From JAWKRB01 sp041389885 (lineage in GTDB: Bacteria; Myxococcota_A; Polyangia; Polyangiales; Ga0077539): a stretch of DNA of 64,000 bases. The notes beneath the pieces are model-generated. The model was not told the origin of the DNA, searched no databases, and worked only from the letters and a program-made list of their open reading frames with translations. Shown piece after piece: positions 39,582-47,181 of this stretch (position 1 is its first letter; each line of letters starts with the position of its first letter). Both the position numbers and the translations under genes were made by a program. The stretch lies in the NCBI GenBank assembly GCA_041389885.1, contig JAWKRB010000015.1, positions 135,174-199,173 on the forward strand, read 5' to 3'.

Positions 39582-41051
39582 ATGGCGCAGCAACAGAGAC
39601 CAGGGCGCCCCGGCGCGATGACCCAGGCGATGCAGGCCGCGAAGGTGAGCGCCGGGCCGAAGGTGCTTCGTATCGGAGTCATGCAGGGCACCAAGATGAC
39701 CGAGGAGCGGGTGATCCGCGACCGCACGACGGTCACCGTCGGGACCACGGAGAAGAACACCTTCACGGTGGCCACCCAGGATCTCCCGGGGAGCTTCGAG
39801 CTCTTTCCCATGCTCACGGGTCAGTACGCGCTGAACTTCACCGACCGCATGGAGGGCAGGGTCGCCCTCGCCGAGGGCGTGAAGTCTCTGGCCGACCTGC
39901 GTCAGTCGGGCTCGAAGCGCACCGCGGCGGGCTACCAGGTCGCCCTCACCGAGCAGTCGCGCGGCAAGGTGCAGCTGGGCGACGTCACGTTCCTGTTCCA
40001 GTTCGTGGTGCCGCCGCCGCCGCAGACCCGCCCGCAGCTCCCCGCGGCGATTCGCGCGGGCTGGGTCAAGAACATCGACTGGACCTACAACGCCTGCCTG
40101 TCGTTCTTCCTCGTCCTCGCGATGAGCGGCATCGCGTACGTCGAGTACATCTACGACCCCATCGTCGACGATGAGCTCGCCCTCGACGACGCGCGCCTCG
40201 TGCGCCTCCTCGCGCAGCCCGCCATTCAAGACGAGCCAGCGGAGCCCGAGCCGACCCCTGACGCCACGCCCACCCCCGAGGCCGCGGCCGCCGCGCCCAC
40301 CCCCGCGGCGACGCCGCAGCACAACAACTCGGCCCCCGCGCAGACCGCCGCGGCGCGAGCCGAGCGCGCCACCAACCAGGCGAACGCCGCCGCGGCCGCC
40401 GCCGAGCGCGCGGCGCAGGCGGCGCTCAGCGAGTTCTCCAACGCGCAGTTCCAGGCCCTCACGGGCGCCCTCGACACCGGCGCGGGCTCGGCGCGTGACA
40501 ACCTCGCGCAGGGCGGACTGATGAACCAGTCCGCCGCCGACCTCGCGCAGACCAGCGGTGTTTCCCGCGGCGGCACCGGCGGCAGCCGCGGCACCGGCCT
40601 CGCGGCGAACTCCGGCGGCAGCCTCGGCGGGCGCAACCTCGGCTCGCAGGGGACCGTCGCCTCGTCGGGCAACAACGTCGGCTCGGGCACCGAGGTCGTG
40701 CGCGAGCGCGTCATTCGCGGCAACACCTCGCTGGGCTCGGGCGACGCCACCGGCGGCGAGGGCGAGATCGACGCGAGCCGCGTGGCCTCGCTCATTCGCG
40801 GGCAGCTCGGCGGCATTCGCTCCTGCTACGAGCGCTCGCTGCGCAACAACCCCACGCTCTCGGGGCGCATCGACGTGCGCTTCACCATCGGCGAGTCGGG
40901 GCGCGCCACGAGCGTGTCGCCCAGCGGCATGTCGGCGGCGCCCGAGGTCGGCACCTGCATCGCGAACGCGATCCGGCGCATCGCCTTCCCGCGCCCCACG
41001 GGCGGCGCGGTCGAGTTCAGCTTCCCGTTCACGTTCAACCCCGGCGGTTGA
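39582..41051 (+). CDS. gltG: FHA-like / transmembrane / AgmX-PglI (TonB-like) protein (GltG-like)
   Basis: A 489-residue inner-membrane protein linking cytoplasm and periplasm. Residues about 24-145 form an FHA-like domain (KVLRIGVMQGTKMTEERVIRDRTTVTVGTTEKNTF, GQYALNFTDRMEGRVAL). One membrane helix lies at about 168-188 (ACLSFFLVLAMSGIAYVEYIY). A Pro/Ala linker, a helix and a Gly-rich stretch lead to the C-terminal domain (about 400-489): RGQLGGIRSCYERSLRNNPTLSGRIDVRFTIGESG, GTCIANAIRRIAFPRP, FSFPFTF, the TonB-like AgmX/PglI domain with two conserved cysteines. PglI/GltG in Myxococcus has this architecture and couples cytoplasmic signals to the gliding/envelope machine. Motility of this organism is not shown. 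Confidence 0.78.
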   Translation: MAQQQRPGRPGAMTQAMQAAKVSAGPKVLRIGVMQGTKMTEERVIRDRTTVTVGTTEKNTFTVATQDLPGSFELFPMLTGQYALNFTDRMEGRVALAEGVKSLADLRQSGSKRTAAGYQVALTEQSRGKVQLGDVTFLFQFVVPPPPQTRPQLPAAIRAGWVKNIDWTYNACLSFFLVLAMSGIAYVEYIYDPIVDDELALDDARLVRLLAQPAIQDEPAEPEPTPDATPTPEAAAAAPTPAATPQHNNSAPAQTAAARAERATNQANAAAAAAERAAQAALSEFSNAQFQALTGALDTGAGSARDNLAQGGLMNQSAADLAQTSGVSRGGTGGSRGTGLAANSGGSLGGRNLGSQGTVASSGNNVGSGTEVVRERVIRGNTSLGSGDATGGEGEIDASRVASLIRGQLGGIRSCYERSLRNNPTLSGRIDVRFTIGESGRATSVSPSGMSAAPEVGTCIANAIRRIAFPRPTGGAVEFSFPFTFNPGG

Positions 41052-41581
41052 TCCCCTCCGCGGCGCTCGTGAAGCTCGATGACATCGACTGGTCCGCCTG
41101 GAGGGCCGACGACGTCGCGACGCTGCTCTTCGTGGTGCGCGGCGGTGAGGTGCTGCTCATTCGCAAGAAGCGCGGCCTGGGCGCGGGCAAGGTGAACGGC
41201 CCGGGCGGTCGCCTCGAGCCCGGCGAGACGCCCCTCGAGTGCGCCGTGCGCGAGGTGCGCGAGGAGCTCTGCGTGACCGCGGTCGACCCCGCGCACCACG
41301 GCGAGCTTCGGTTTCACTTCGTCGACGGGTACAAGCTCCACGCCCACGTGTTTCGCGCGGAGGGCTGCGTGGGCGAGGCCGCCGAGACCGACGAGGCCGT
41401 GCCGCTCTGGACCGCCCTCGACGCGATCCCCTACGCGGAGATGTGGGCCGACGACGCGCTCTGGCTCCCGACGCTCCTCGCGGGCGGGCGCTTCGACGGA
41501 CGCTTCGTCTTCGACGGCGACGCCATGCTCGATCACCAGCTGGCGATCAGCCCCCCTGCGAATTCGGGCGATCTGGATTAG
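41048..41581 (+). CDS. Nudix hydrolase (8-oxo-dGTP diphosphatase-like)
   Basis: A 177-residue MutT-like pyrophosphohydrolase. The Nudix box is complete: GGRLEPGETPLECAVREVREELCV fits Gx5Ex7REUxEExGU apart from the final Gly, giving the metal-binding Glu cluster. The preceding LLIRKKRGLGAGKVNGPGG and the later FHFVDGYKLHAHVFRAEGC resemble MTH1/MutT-type 8-oxo-(d)GTP enzymes, the likely but unproven substrate. The start is a TTG overlapping the GltG-like stop (TTGA), or a GTG seven codons later (41069). It is probably a co-transcribed housekeeping passenger at the end of the envelope operon. Confidence 0.85.
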   Translation: MIPSAALVKLDDIDWSAWRADDVATLLFVVRGGEVLLIRKKRGLGAGKVNGPGGRLEPGETPLECAVREVREELCVTAVDPAHHGELRFHFVDGYKLHAHVFRAEGCVGEAAETDEAVPLWTALDAIPYAEMWADDALWLPTLLAGGRFDGRFVFDGDAMLDHQLAISPPANSGDLD

Positions 41582-41592
41582 AGTTCGGGGTG

Positions 41593-42942
41593 ATGCGCTT
41601 CGCGATCGCTTCGTTCCTCGTCGTCGCGGCGTGCGCCGCGCGCACGCCCGACGCCGCGCCGGAGGATGCCCAAACCGCGGTGTCTGACACCCGGCGCAAC
41701 GACGCGACGAGCGCCGTCGACGCGCCCGTGCTCCCCCCCGAGGAGGACGCGGCCGCGCCGTCCCTCGACCGCCCCGACCCGCCGACGCCGACCGACGCGC
41801 CGAGCGTCGACGCGGGCGCGCCCACGGACGTGCAGGTGGCGCCGGCGGTCGACGCGGGCTGCGTCTACGAGCCCGTGACCCCCGACCGCGCAGGGGAGCC
41901 GCGCAACGCGGCCGGGCAGATCCGGCACTGCTGGCCCGGCGAGCGCTTCTGCTTCTGCGACAGCGACAACGACTGCTACGCGCAGGCGGGCTACATGCCG
42001 CTCTGCGCGCCCGGTCCCAGGGACGCGGGGGTGGTCACGCGCCCTGACATCGTGACGGTGGTGGACGTGCCGGTGGTGACCGTCGACGTGCCGCGCCCGG
42101 TCGACTCGGGGCCCGCGCCCGGCGGCGACACCGTGAGCTACACGGGGACCTTCCCGTCGAGCACGGGTCGGCGCACCGTCACCCTGCGTGTGAACGGCAA
42201 CGCGCGCGAGGTCGTGGTGTACGTGCCCACCTCCCGGGGCGGCTCGCCGCCGCTGCTGGTGATGCTGCACGGGACCAACGGGTCCGGCGGGGGGATCCTC
42301 GACGAGAGCGACGCGCAGGCCGTGGCCAACGCGCGAGGCGCCATCGTGGTCGCGCCCAGCTCGCGGTACATGAACACCGGCGACTGGGACCACCGCACCG
42401 AAGAGACCTACTGGGAGACCTACCCCAACGCCGACCCCACGCGAAACGAGGACCTCCTCCTCGTGCGCGCCTGCATCGCCGAGGCGCGAACGCGCTACAA
42501 CGTCGACCCGCGGCGGGTGTACGTGCTCGGGCACTCCAACGGCGGCATGTTCGCCACCGTCGTCGCCACGGTGCTCGCGGACCGCGTCGCCGCCTTCGCC
42601 ACGAGCAGCGCGGGTCTCAACCGCTGCGCGAACACCTGGTCGTGCTCGTTTCAGGGGTCCGGCACGACCTGCGCGGCGCTGCGCGCGCGGTCGGGGTGGT
42701 GCAACTGCGCGGGGGTTCCCAAGCCCATCGCGCCCCGCGGCGACGGGCGTATGCCCCCGGGCTACCTCGCCCACGGCACCCGCGACCCCCTCGTCTCGGT
42801 GCAGTACACCTGCGAGCAGGAGGCGCTCATGGCGGGGGTCGGCGCGGTCACCCAGGTCGCCCTGCGCGACGGAGACGGGCACGTGCTCCCGTCGAACTTC
42901 GTGTCGGTCGCGTGGAACTTTCTCTCGCGCTATCAGCGGTGA
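41593..42942 (+). CDS. Lipoprotein alpha/beta-hydrolase (PHB depolymerase/CE1 esterase-like)
   Basis: A 449-residue secreted esterase-like lipoprotein. The lipobox is VAAC (FAIASFLVVAACAA), then an Asp/Pro/Val-rich linker (about 150 residues) with a small Cys segment (GERFCFCDSDNDCYAQ). The hydrolase domain has LLVMLHGTNGSGG, the nucleophile elbow GHSNGG (Ser315), an Asp in HGTRDPL and a late His in DGDGHVLPS, consistent with a Ser-Asp-His triad of the LpqC/PHB-depolymerase/feruloyl-esterase group. Several cysteines (NTWSCSFQGSGTTC, GWCNCAG) suggest disulfides. It starts 11 bases after the Nudix stop. The substrate is unknown. Confidence 0.75.
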   Translation: MRFAIASFLVVAACAARTPDAAPEDAQTAVSDTRRNDATSAVDAPVLPPEEDAAAPSLDRPDPPTPTDAPSVDAGAPTDVQVAPAVDAGCVYEPVTPDRAGEPRNAAGQIRHCWPGERFCFCDSDNDCYAQAGYMPLCAPGPRDAGVVTRPDIVTVVDVPVVTVDVPRPVDSGPAPGGDTVSYTGTFPSSTGRRTVTLRVNGNAREVVVYVPTSRGGSPPLLVMLHGTNGSGGGILDESDAQAVANARGAIVVAPSSRYMNTGDWDHRTEETYWETYPNADPTRNEDLLLVRACIAEARTRYNVDPRRVYVLGHSNGGMFATVVATVLADRVAAFATSSAGLNRCANTWSCSFQGSGTTCAALRARSGWCNCAGVPKPIAPRGDGRMPPGYLAHGTRDPLVSVQYTCEQEALMAGVGAVTQVALRDGDGHVLPSNFVSVAWNFLSRYQR

Positions 42943-43421
42943 GCAGGATGCGCGCGCGACCCCGGCTGAACATCCCCGCGCGGCTGGTCTTCGCCGTGAG
43001 CGCCTCGGCGTGCTCGTCGAGCCCCACGACCCCCGACGCGTCCGCGGACGTCGCCCCGGTCGACGACCGCGCGAGCGTCGATGTCGTCGTGCTCGACGCG
43101 CTGGTCGACGCGCTGGCGCCCGGCGACGCGACCGCCGACGACGTGCGCGACGCGGCGACCGCCGACCGCGCGTGCACCGTGAACCCCTTCGACCCCGAGG
43201 GCGGAGCCAAGGCCGTGCGCTGCCTGCCGAGGCGCGGCGCCACGATGCCGTGCCCGCAAGACAACGTGTGCGTCGAGGCCGACTGCCCCGCGCACTGCGA
43301 GGGCTGCGTGAGCCCGCTGTTCTGCATTCCTGACAGCGAGAGCGACGCCGGGGTGAGCTGCGTGGTGAGCACCGTGTGCAGCGAGGACGCGTGCAACCCA
43401 GGATGTCGAGCGGTCGGTTGA
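42939..43421 (+). CDS. Cysteine-rich lipoprotein
   Basis: A 160-residue predicted lipoprotein; IPARLVFAVSASACSSSP has the lipobox SASAC. An Asp/Val/Ala-rich linker follows (DDRASVDVVVLDALVDALAPGDA), then a compact Cys-rich module: CTVNPFDPEGG, CLPRRG, MPCPQDNVCVEADCPAHCEGCVSPLFCIPD, CVVSTVCSEDACNPGC. The even spacing suggests a disulfide knot. The GTG at 42939 overlaps the esterase stop; an ATG at 42948 is an alternative. Function unknown; coupling to the esterase suggests co-secretion. The stop overlaps the next ATG by one base. Confidence 0.6.
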   Translation: MSRMRARPRLNIPARLVFAVSASACSSSPTTPDASADVAPVDDRASVDVVVLDALVDALAPGDATADDVRDAATADRACTVNPFDPEGGAKAVRCLPRRGATMPCPQDNVCVEADCPAHCEGCVSPLFCIPDSESDAGVSCVVSTVCSEDACNPGCRAVG

Positions 43422-44047
43422 TGACCGAACAGGGCGGCCGGTCCGGCTGCCGAAGCGACGGCGAGGCGACCTTCGGGGGCCGACCCCTCCGCGCGTGGCG
43501 CCTGGTGCGCTGCAGCGGCTGCGGACTGCCCACCGACCGCTGCATGTGCGCGACGCTGCCGACCCTCGCCGTGCGCACGCGGGTGCTCGTGGTGACCCAC
43601 AGGGTCGAGGCCATGCGCAGCACCAACACCGCGCGCCTCGCCACGCGCATGCTCTCGGGCGCGTCGACCGTCGTGCGCGGCGAGGCGAGCGCCGGGGCGC
43701 CCGAGGGGCGGCGCCTGGTGCTCTTTCCCTTCGAGGACGCGCGGGCGCTCTCGCCCGACGACCTCGGCGACGACCTCACCCTCGTGGTCCCCGACGGGAC
43801 CTGGCCGCAGGCGCGGCGCATCGCCCGCCGAGACGAGCTCGCGAAGGGGGCGAGGTCGGTGACGATCCCCTTGCGAGACAGCGCGTACGGACTGCGGCGC
43901 CACCCCCGACCCGGCGCCCTCTGCACCCTCGAGGCGATCGCCGAGGCCCTGCGGGTGCTCGAGGGCGACGAGGTCGCCGAGGCGCTGCTCGAGGCCTTCG
44001 TGCGCTGGCGCGACCTCTCCCTCGCCGTGCGGGAGGGCCGAGGGTGA
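43421..44047 (+). CDS. DTW-domain tRNA-uridine aminocarboxypropyltransferase (TapT-like)
   Basis: A 208-residue DTW/TDD-superfamily protein. The N-terminal zinc knuckle CSGCGLPTDRCMC and the signature VPDGTWPQARRIARR (the DTW motif reads GTW here), plus LRRHPRPGALCTLEAIAEAL, are characteristic. Bacterial TapT transfers the aminocarboxypropyl group of S-adenosylmethionine to uridine 47 of tRNA to give acp3U. The ATG was chosen because the preceding residues are unconserved and it overlaps the previous stop. Its stop overlaps the GTG of a 2OG-oxygenase gene (GTGA), raising the possibility that the oxygenase acts on the same tRNA; that is speculation. Confidence 0.85.
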   Translation: MTEQGGRSGCRSDGEATFGGRPLRAWRLVRCSGCGLPTDRCMCATLPTLAVRTRVLVVTHRVEAMRSTNTARLATRMLSGASTVVRGEASAGAPEGRRLVLFPFEDARALSPDDLGDDLTLVVPDGTWPQARRIARRDELAKGARSVTIPLRDSAYGLRRHPRPGALCTLEAIAEALRVLEGDEVAEALLEAFVRWRDLSLAVREGRG

Positions 44048-44889
44048 GCGCCGACGCCCCCGACCTCGCCGAGCGCCTGCTGCGCTACGAAGACTGGGAG
44101 GGGCGGGCCGGGGAGCTCGCCGCCCGATGGCGCGACGCCAGGCCCTTCTCGCACGCGGTGATCGATGGGTTCCTCGACGCGCGCGGGTGCGCCGCGCTGC
44201 GCGAGGAGTTTCGCGACCTCGGCGCCGCGTGCTGGATCGAGAACCGCCACGCGAGCCAGCGGCTCCGCTCGCGCAACGGCTTCGAGCGACTCGGACCCGA
44301 CGCCCGCGCCCTCGTCGAGGCCCTCGACGCGCCGAGGTTTCGCGCGTGGCTGAGCGCGGTCACCGGCGTCGAGGGGCTCTTTCTCGACCGCGAGATGATC
44401 GACGGCGGGCTCAGCGCCATGGGGCGCGGAGACTTCTTCGACCTGCACACCGACATGCAGGCCCACGCCCTTCACCGACGCTGGCGGCGGCGCGTGAACC
44501 TCATCGTGTACCTCAGCGAGACCTGGGACGACGCCTGGGGAGGCGCCCTGGAGCTGTGGGACGCGTCGGGGCGAGAGCGCGTCGCGGAGGTGGCCGCGCG
44601 AGCGCGACGCGCCGTGCTCTTCGAGGTGAGCCCCCGCGCGGTGCACGGCGTGCCCGAGCCCCTGCGGTGCCCCGATGGGGCGCTGCGGCAGAACCTCGTG
44701 CTGTACTACTTCACCGAAGAGGCCGCGGAGGTGCCCCTCACGCACTTCCGGTACCGCGCGCGCCCTGGGGAGATCCTGCGTCGGCCGCTGGTGTTCGCGA
44801 ACAACGCCGCCCTCGCGCTCTATCAGCTCGCGCGGCAGCGGGTCGGCGACGTCGACGAAGACGTCTCGCGAGTGCTTCGCCGACGCTGA
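44044..44889 (+). CDS. 2-oxoglutarate/Fe(II) oxygenase (prolyl-hydroxylase-like)
   Basis: A 281-residue double-stranded beta-helix oxygenase. The facial triad is visible: FDLHTDMQAH (His-x-Asp), the distal His in SPRAVHGVPEPL, and the 2OG-binding Arg in RQNLVLYYF. The strand LIVYLSETWDDAWGGALELWD is typical of the prolyl-4-hydroxylase/SM-20 group. N-terminal PFSHAVIDGFLDARGCAALREEF also fits that group. It starts at GTG overlapping the DTW gene stop. Substrate unknown: protein, tRNA and small-molecule hydroxylation are all known in this family. Confidence 0.82.
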   Translation: MSADAPDLAERLLRYEDWEGRAGELAARWRDARPFSHAVIDGFLDARGCAALREEFRDLGAACWIENRHASQRLRSRNGFERLGPDARALVEALDAPRFRAWLSAVTGVEGLFLDREMIDGGLSAMGRGDFFDLHTDMQAHALHRRWRRRVNLIVYLSETWDDAWGGALELWDASGRERVAEVAARARRAVLFEVSPRAVHGVPEPLRCPDGALRQNLVLYYFTEEAAEVPLTHFRYRARPGEILRRPLVFANNAALALYQLARQRVGDVDEDVSRVLRRR

Positions 44890-44895
44890 GCGCGC

Positions 44896-44927
44896 GGGTG
44901 GCGGCGCCCCTGGCGGGCCCGCCACCC
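44896..44927 (+). terminator. Nine-pair terminator-like hairpin after the oxygenase gene
   Basis: GGGTGGCGG (44896-44904) pairs perfectly with CCGCCACCC (44919-44927); the 14-base loop can pair further. It begins 7 bases after the stop codon. GCCACCCC-type direct repeats continue to about 44960. There is no U-tract, so termination may need Rho or the stem may only stabilise the transcript. Confidence 0.5.
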
Positions 44928-45029
44928 CTCCGCCACCCCTCGCCACCCCGCTTTCGCCACCTGTGGCGTGAAAAGTGATGTGAATTCAAGGGAGGCTCCC
45001 ACGGCACGGCGCGTGGAGAGGGAGCGGCG

Positions 45030-45965
45030 ATGCTCCCGCATGACACCCTCGCGAAGGACGTGCTCGAGGTGCTCCTCGAGGGGCTCGGCACCTTCGAGCG
45101 CGAGTGCGAGGTCCCCGCGCCGGCCTCGCAGCGCGCGGACGCGTACTTCGCGCCCCACCCCGACGCGCAGCGCGCGCTGCGCGAGCTCGGGCTGTTGGGT
45201 CGCATGTGCCTGCGGCCCTGTCTGTTGGACCCGTTCTACGACCCGCCCTCCCCCGACGAAGTGCGCGAGTCGCTGCGCAAGCTCCTCAACCACCGCCACG
45301 GCGCGCGGGTCGCCCCCGCCGAGCGGCTGTGGATCCCATGCGCGGGTCGCCCTGACGAGGCGCTGCGTCTCTTCGGGTTCGCGCGCGCGCCGGGATGGCC
45401 CGCGGGCTTCTACGCGCTGAGCGAGGCGCTGCCGGTCACCGTGGTGGTGCTGCCCGAGCTCGACGACACCCTCGACACAGTCGCGCTCCGGCTCATGGGT
45501 CGGCGCGAGCACCTCAACCGCGCGCTGCGTGTGCTGCGCGGGAACACCGCCGCGATCCCCGAGGGGCGACGGCTCTTCACCGCGGTTGTACGATGGATCA
45601 TGACCTGGCGCGGCCGCGGCCTGCGCTGGGAGGAGGACGCGATGTTGGACCTCACCGAAGCCGAGGCCTTTCTCGAACGACAGTACGCAGCGGGGATGCA
45701 GCAGGGGATGCAGCAGGGGATGCAGCAGGGGATGCAGCAGGGGATGCAGCAGGGGATGCAGCAGGGGATGCAGCAGGGGATGCAGCAGGGGCAGCTCGTG
45801 CTGCTCGGCCGCCTCTGCGAGCGCCGCCTCGCGCGCCCGCTCACCGCGGCGGAGGCCGCGCGGCTCTCCGCGTGTCTCCTCGAGCTCGGCGCGGACGCGC
45901 TCACCGACGCGGTCCTCGCGGCGGACCCCGAGGCGCTCGCGGCCCTGCTGCGCGACGACGGCTGA
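45030..45965 (+). CDS. Unknown protein with (GMQQ)8 repeat, possibly Rpn-like
   Basis: A 311-residue cytoplasmic protein with a good GGGAG ribosome site. The N-terminal part (HDTLAKDVLEVLLEGLG, EVPAPASQRADAYFAPHP) and the middle (LRVLRGNTAAIPEGRRLFTAVVRWIM) recall Rpn/YhgA-type PD-(D/E)xK putative nucleases, with D in RADAYF as a possible metal ligand; the match is weak. Residues about 222-253 are eight exact GMQQ units encoded by a 12-bp tandem repeat, followed by GQLVLLGRLCERRLARPLTAAEAARLSACLLELG, like the repeated-Gly/Gln hinge before the C-terminal helices in Rpn-like proteins. Repeat number may vary between strains. It stands alone between a terminator-like hairpin and a 256-base gap in which I see nothing. 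Confidence 0.5.
   Translation: MLPHDTLAKDVLEVLLEGLGTFERECEVPAPASQRADAYFAPHPDAQRALRELGLLGRMCLRPCLLDPFYDPPSPDEVRESLRKLLNHRHGARVAPAERLWIPCAGRPDEALRLFGFARAPGWPAGFYALSEALPVTVVVLPELDDTLDTVALRLMGRREHLNRALRVLRGNTAAIPEGRRLFTAVVRWIMTWRGRGLRWEEDAMLDLTEAEAFLERQYAAGMQQGMQQGMQQGMQQGMQQGMQQGMQQGMQQGQLVLLGRLCERRLARPLTAAEAARLSACLLELGADALTDAVLAADPEALAALLRDDG
45693..45788 (+). repeat. Eight perfect tandem copies of a 12-bp unit
   Basis: The unit GGGATGCAGCAG repeats eight times without a mismatch, in frame, encoding (Gly-Met-Gln-Gln)8. Perfect identity, including third codon positions, points to recent expansion by replication slippage. Each unit also contains ATG behind a purine-rich GCAGGGG, so internal initiation is conceivable. 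Confidence 0.95.
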
Positions 45966-46221
45966 GCGCGCCTCTGCGACTCGCGGCGCGGTGCCGCCGC
46001 GACCGCGGGCGACACGCCTGCACGATCCCGCCGTCGACCCCGTTGGGCTCCTCCACGATCCTCAGCCCCGTCGCGCCGCCGGGTGTCCACACGCAGGGCG
46101 ATGCGCTAGAACCCCGCCCCGTGGTGACCCACGACTCCGTCGTCGCGTGCGTTCAAGTCCCCGACGATCTGCTCCGGCTCACGCGCGCTCCCACGCCTCG
46201 CGACGCGGGCGACGGCGGCGC

Positions 46222-47157
46222 ATGACCACGCGCGGCGTGCACCTCATCGCCGAGTACCACGGCTGCGCCCCCGCGCGGCTGAACCACCTGGGGCACGTGC
46301 GGCGCGTGCTCCAGCGCGCGGCCGACTCCGCGGGCGCGACGGTGCTCTCCATCGAGAGCCACCGCTTCGAGCCGCAGGGCGTCGCGGGCCTCGCGCTGCT
46401 CGCGGAGTCGCACCTCTCGCTGCACACCTGGCCCGAGCGGGGCTACGCCGCCGCGGATTTCTACACCTGCGGCGACGCGCTCCCGCGCAGGGCCCACGAG
46501 GTCATGCGGCGAGAGCTGCGGGCGTCGGGCGCGGAGATCGTCGAGATGGCGCGGGGGCTGCCGGGCGCGGCGTCGCTGTCGATCCTGAAGCAGGAGCGGG
46601 TGCGCTACGACGAGCCGCCGACCGCCATTCGCTTCGACCTGCGCGACCTGTCGAGCCGGGGGCTGCGCCTCACGCGTGACGACGGCGGCGCGGTGGTCGG
46701 CCTTTTCACCACCCGTGACTTCGAGGCCGGGGAGGGGGTGCTCTGCATGGAGGCGGCGCTCCACCCCCTGGACGTCGACGTGACCCTCGACACCGACGCG
46801 GGCGCGTGCTCCGTCGGCCTCGACTGGAGCTGCCTCGACGTGAGCGCGAAGTGGCTCCAGCGCGTGTCGATCGCGCTGCGCGAGAGGCTCTTCGCCCTCT
46901 ACGACGTGAAGGCCAGCGACTGTGACGCGCTCTTCGACGCGATGACCGACGGGGGGCGGCGACCGCGCCTCGTCGACGGGCTCGCGGGCGCAATGCGTCG
47001 CGCGGACGCGTCCAACGTCGCGCCGGAGTGCTCCGCCCTCTCGCGCCGCGTCGGTGGGGGGCTCCGCCTGCCCTTTCGCGCGCTGCGCCCCATCGCCCCT
47101 GGCGAGGAGCTCCTCTGGGACCGCCGCGAGGTCGACCCGACCGGCGCGCTGCGCTGA
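46222..47157 (+). CDS. S-adenosylmethionine decarboxylase fused to a SET-like domain
   Basis: A 311-residue two-domain protein. Residues about 5-115 are a prokaryotic AdoMet decarboxylase (SpeH/SpeD class): GVHLIAEYHGCAPARLN, ESHRFEPQGVAGLALLAES-HLSLHTWPERGYAAADFYTCG. The Glu-Ser processing site that yields the pyruvoyl cofactor, the HTWPE motif and the Cys of TCG are present. Residues about 155-305 look like a SET fold: VVGLFTTRDFEAGEGVL, SNVAPECSALSRRVGGGLRLPFRALRPIAPGEELLWDR, the usual start and the H-C/N and GEEL end motifs, although His and Asn of NHS are replaced. Both domains use AdoMet. The substrates of the SET part are unknown. The start is where homology begins; the frame stays open upstream. 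Confidence 0.7.
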   Translation: MTTRGVHLIAEYHGCAPARLNHLGHVRRVLQRAADSAGATVLSIESHRFEPQGVAGLALLAESHLSLHTWPERGYAAADFYTCGDALPRRAHEVMRRELRASGAEIVEMARGLPGAASLSILKQERVRYDEPPTAIRFDLRDLSSRGLRLTRDDGGAVVGLFTTRDFEAGEGVLCMEAALHPLDVDVTLDTDAGACSVGLDWSCLDVSAKWLQRVSIALRERLFALYDVKASDCDALFDAMTDGGRRPRLVDGLAGAMRRADASNVAPECSALSRRVGGGLRLPFRALRPIAPGEELLWDRREVDPTGALR

Positions 47158-47181
47158 CGGCGCGACACGCGCGTCGGTGTT

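Noticed and set aside
45693..45788. Short regular repeats as a possible CRISPR array
   Set aside because: Units of 12 bp are contiguous with no spacers and are in frame within a gene.
45966..46221. A small gene between the GMQQ-repeat protein and the AdoMet decarboxylase fusion
   Set aside because: Frames on both strands are open but lack a plausible start with ribosome site and resemble no family; they are treated as spacer.
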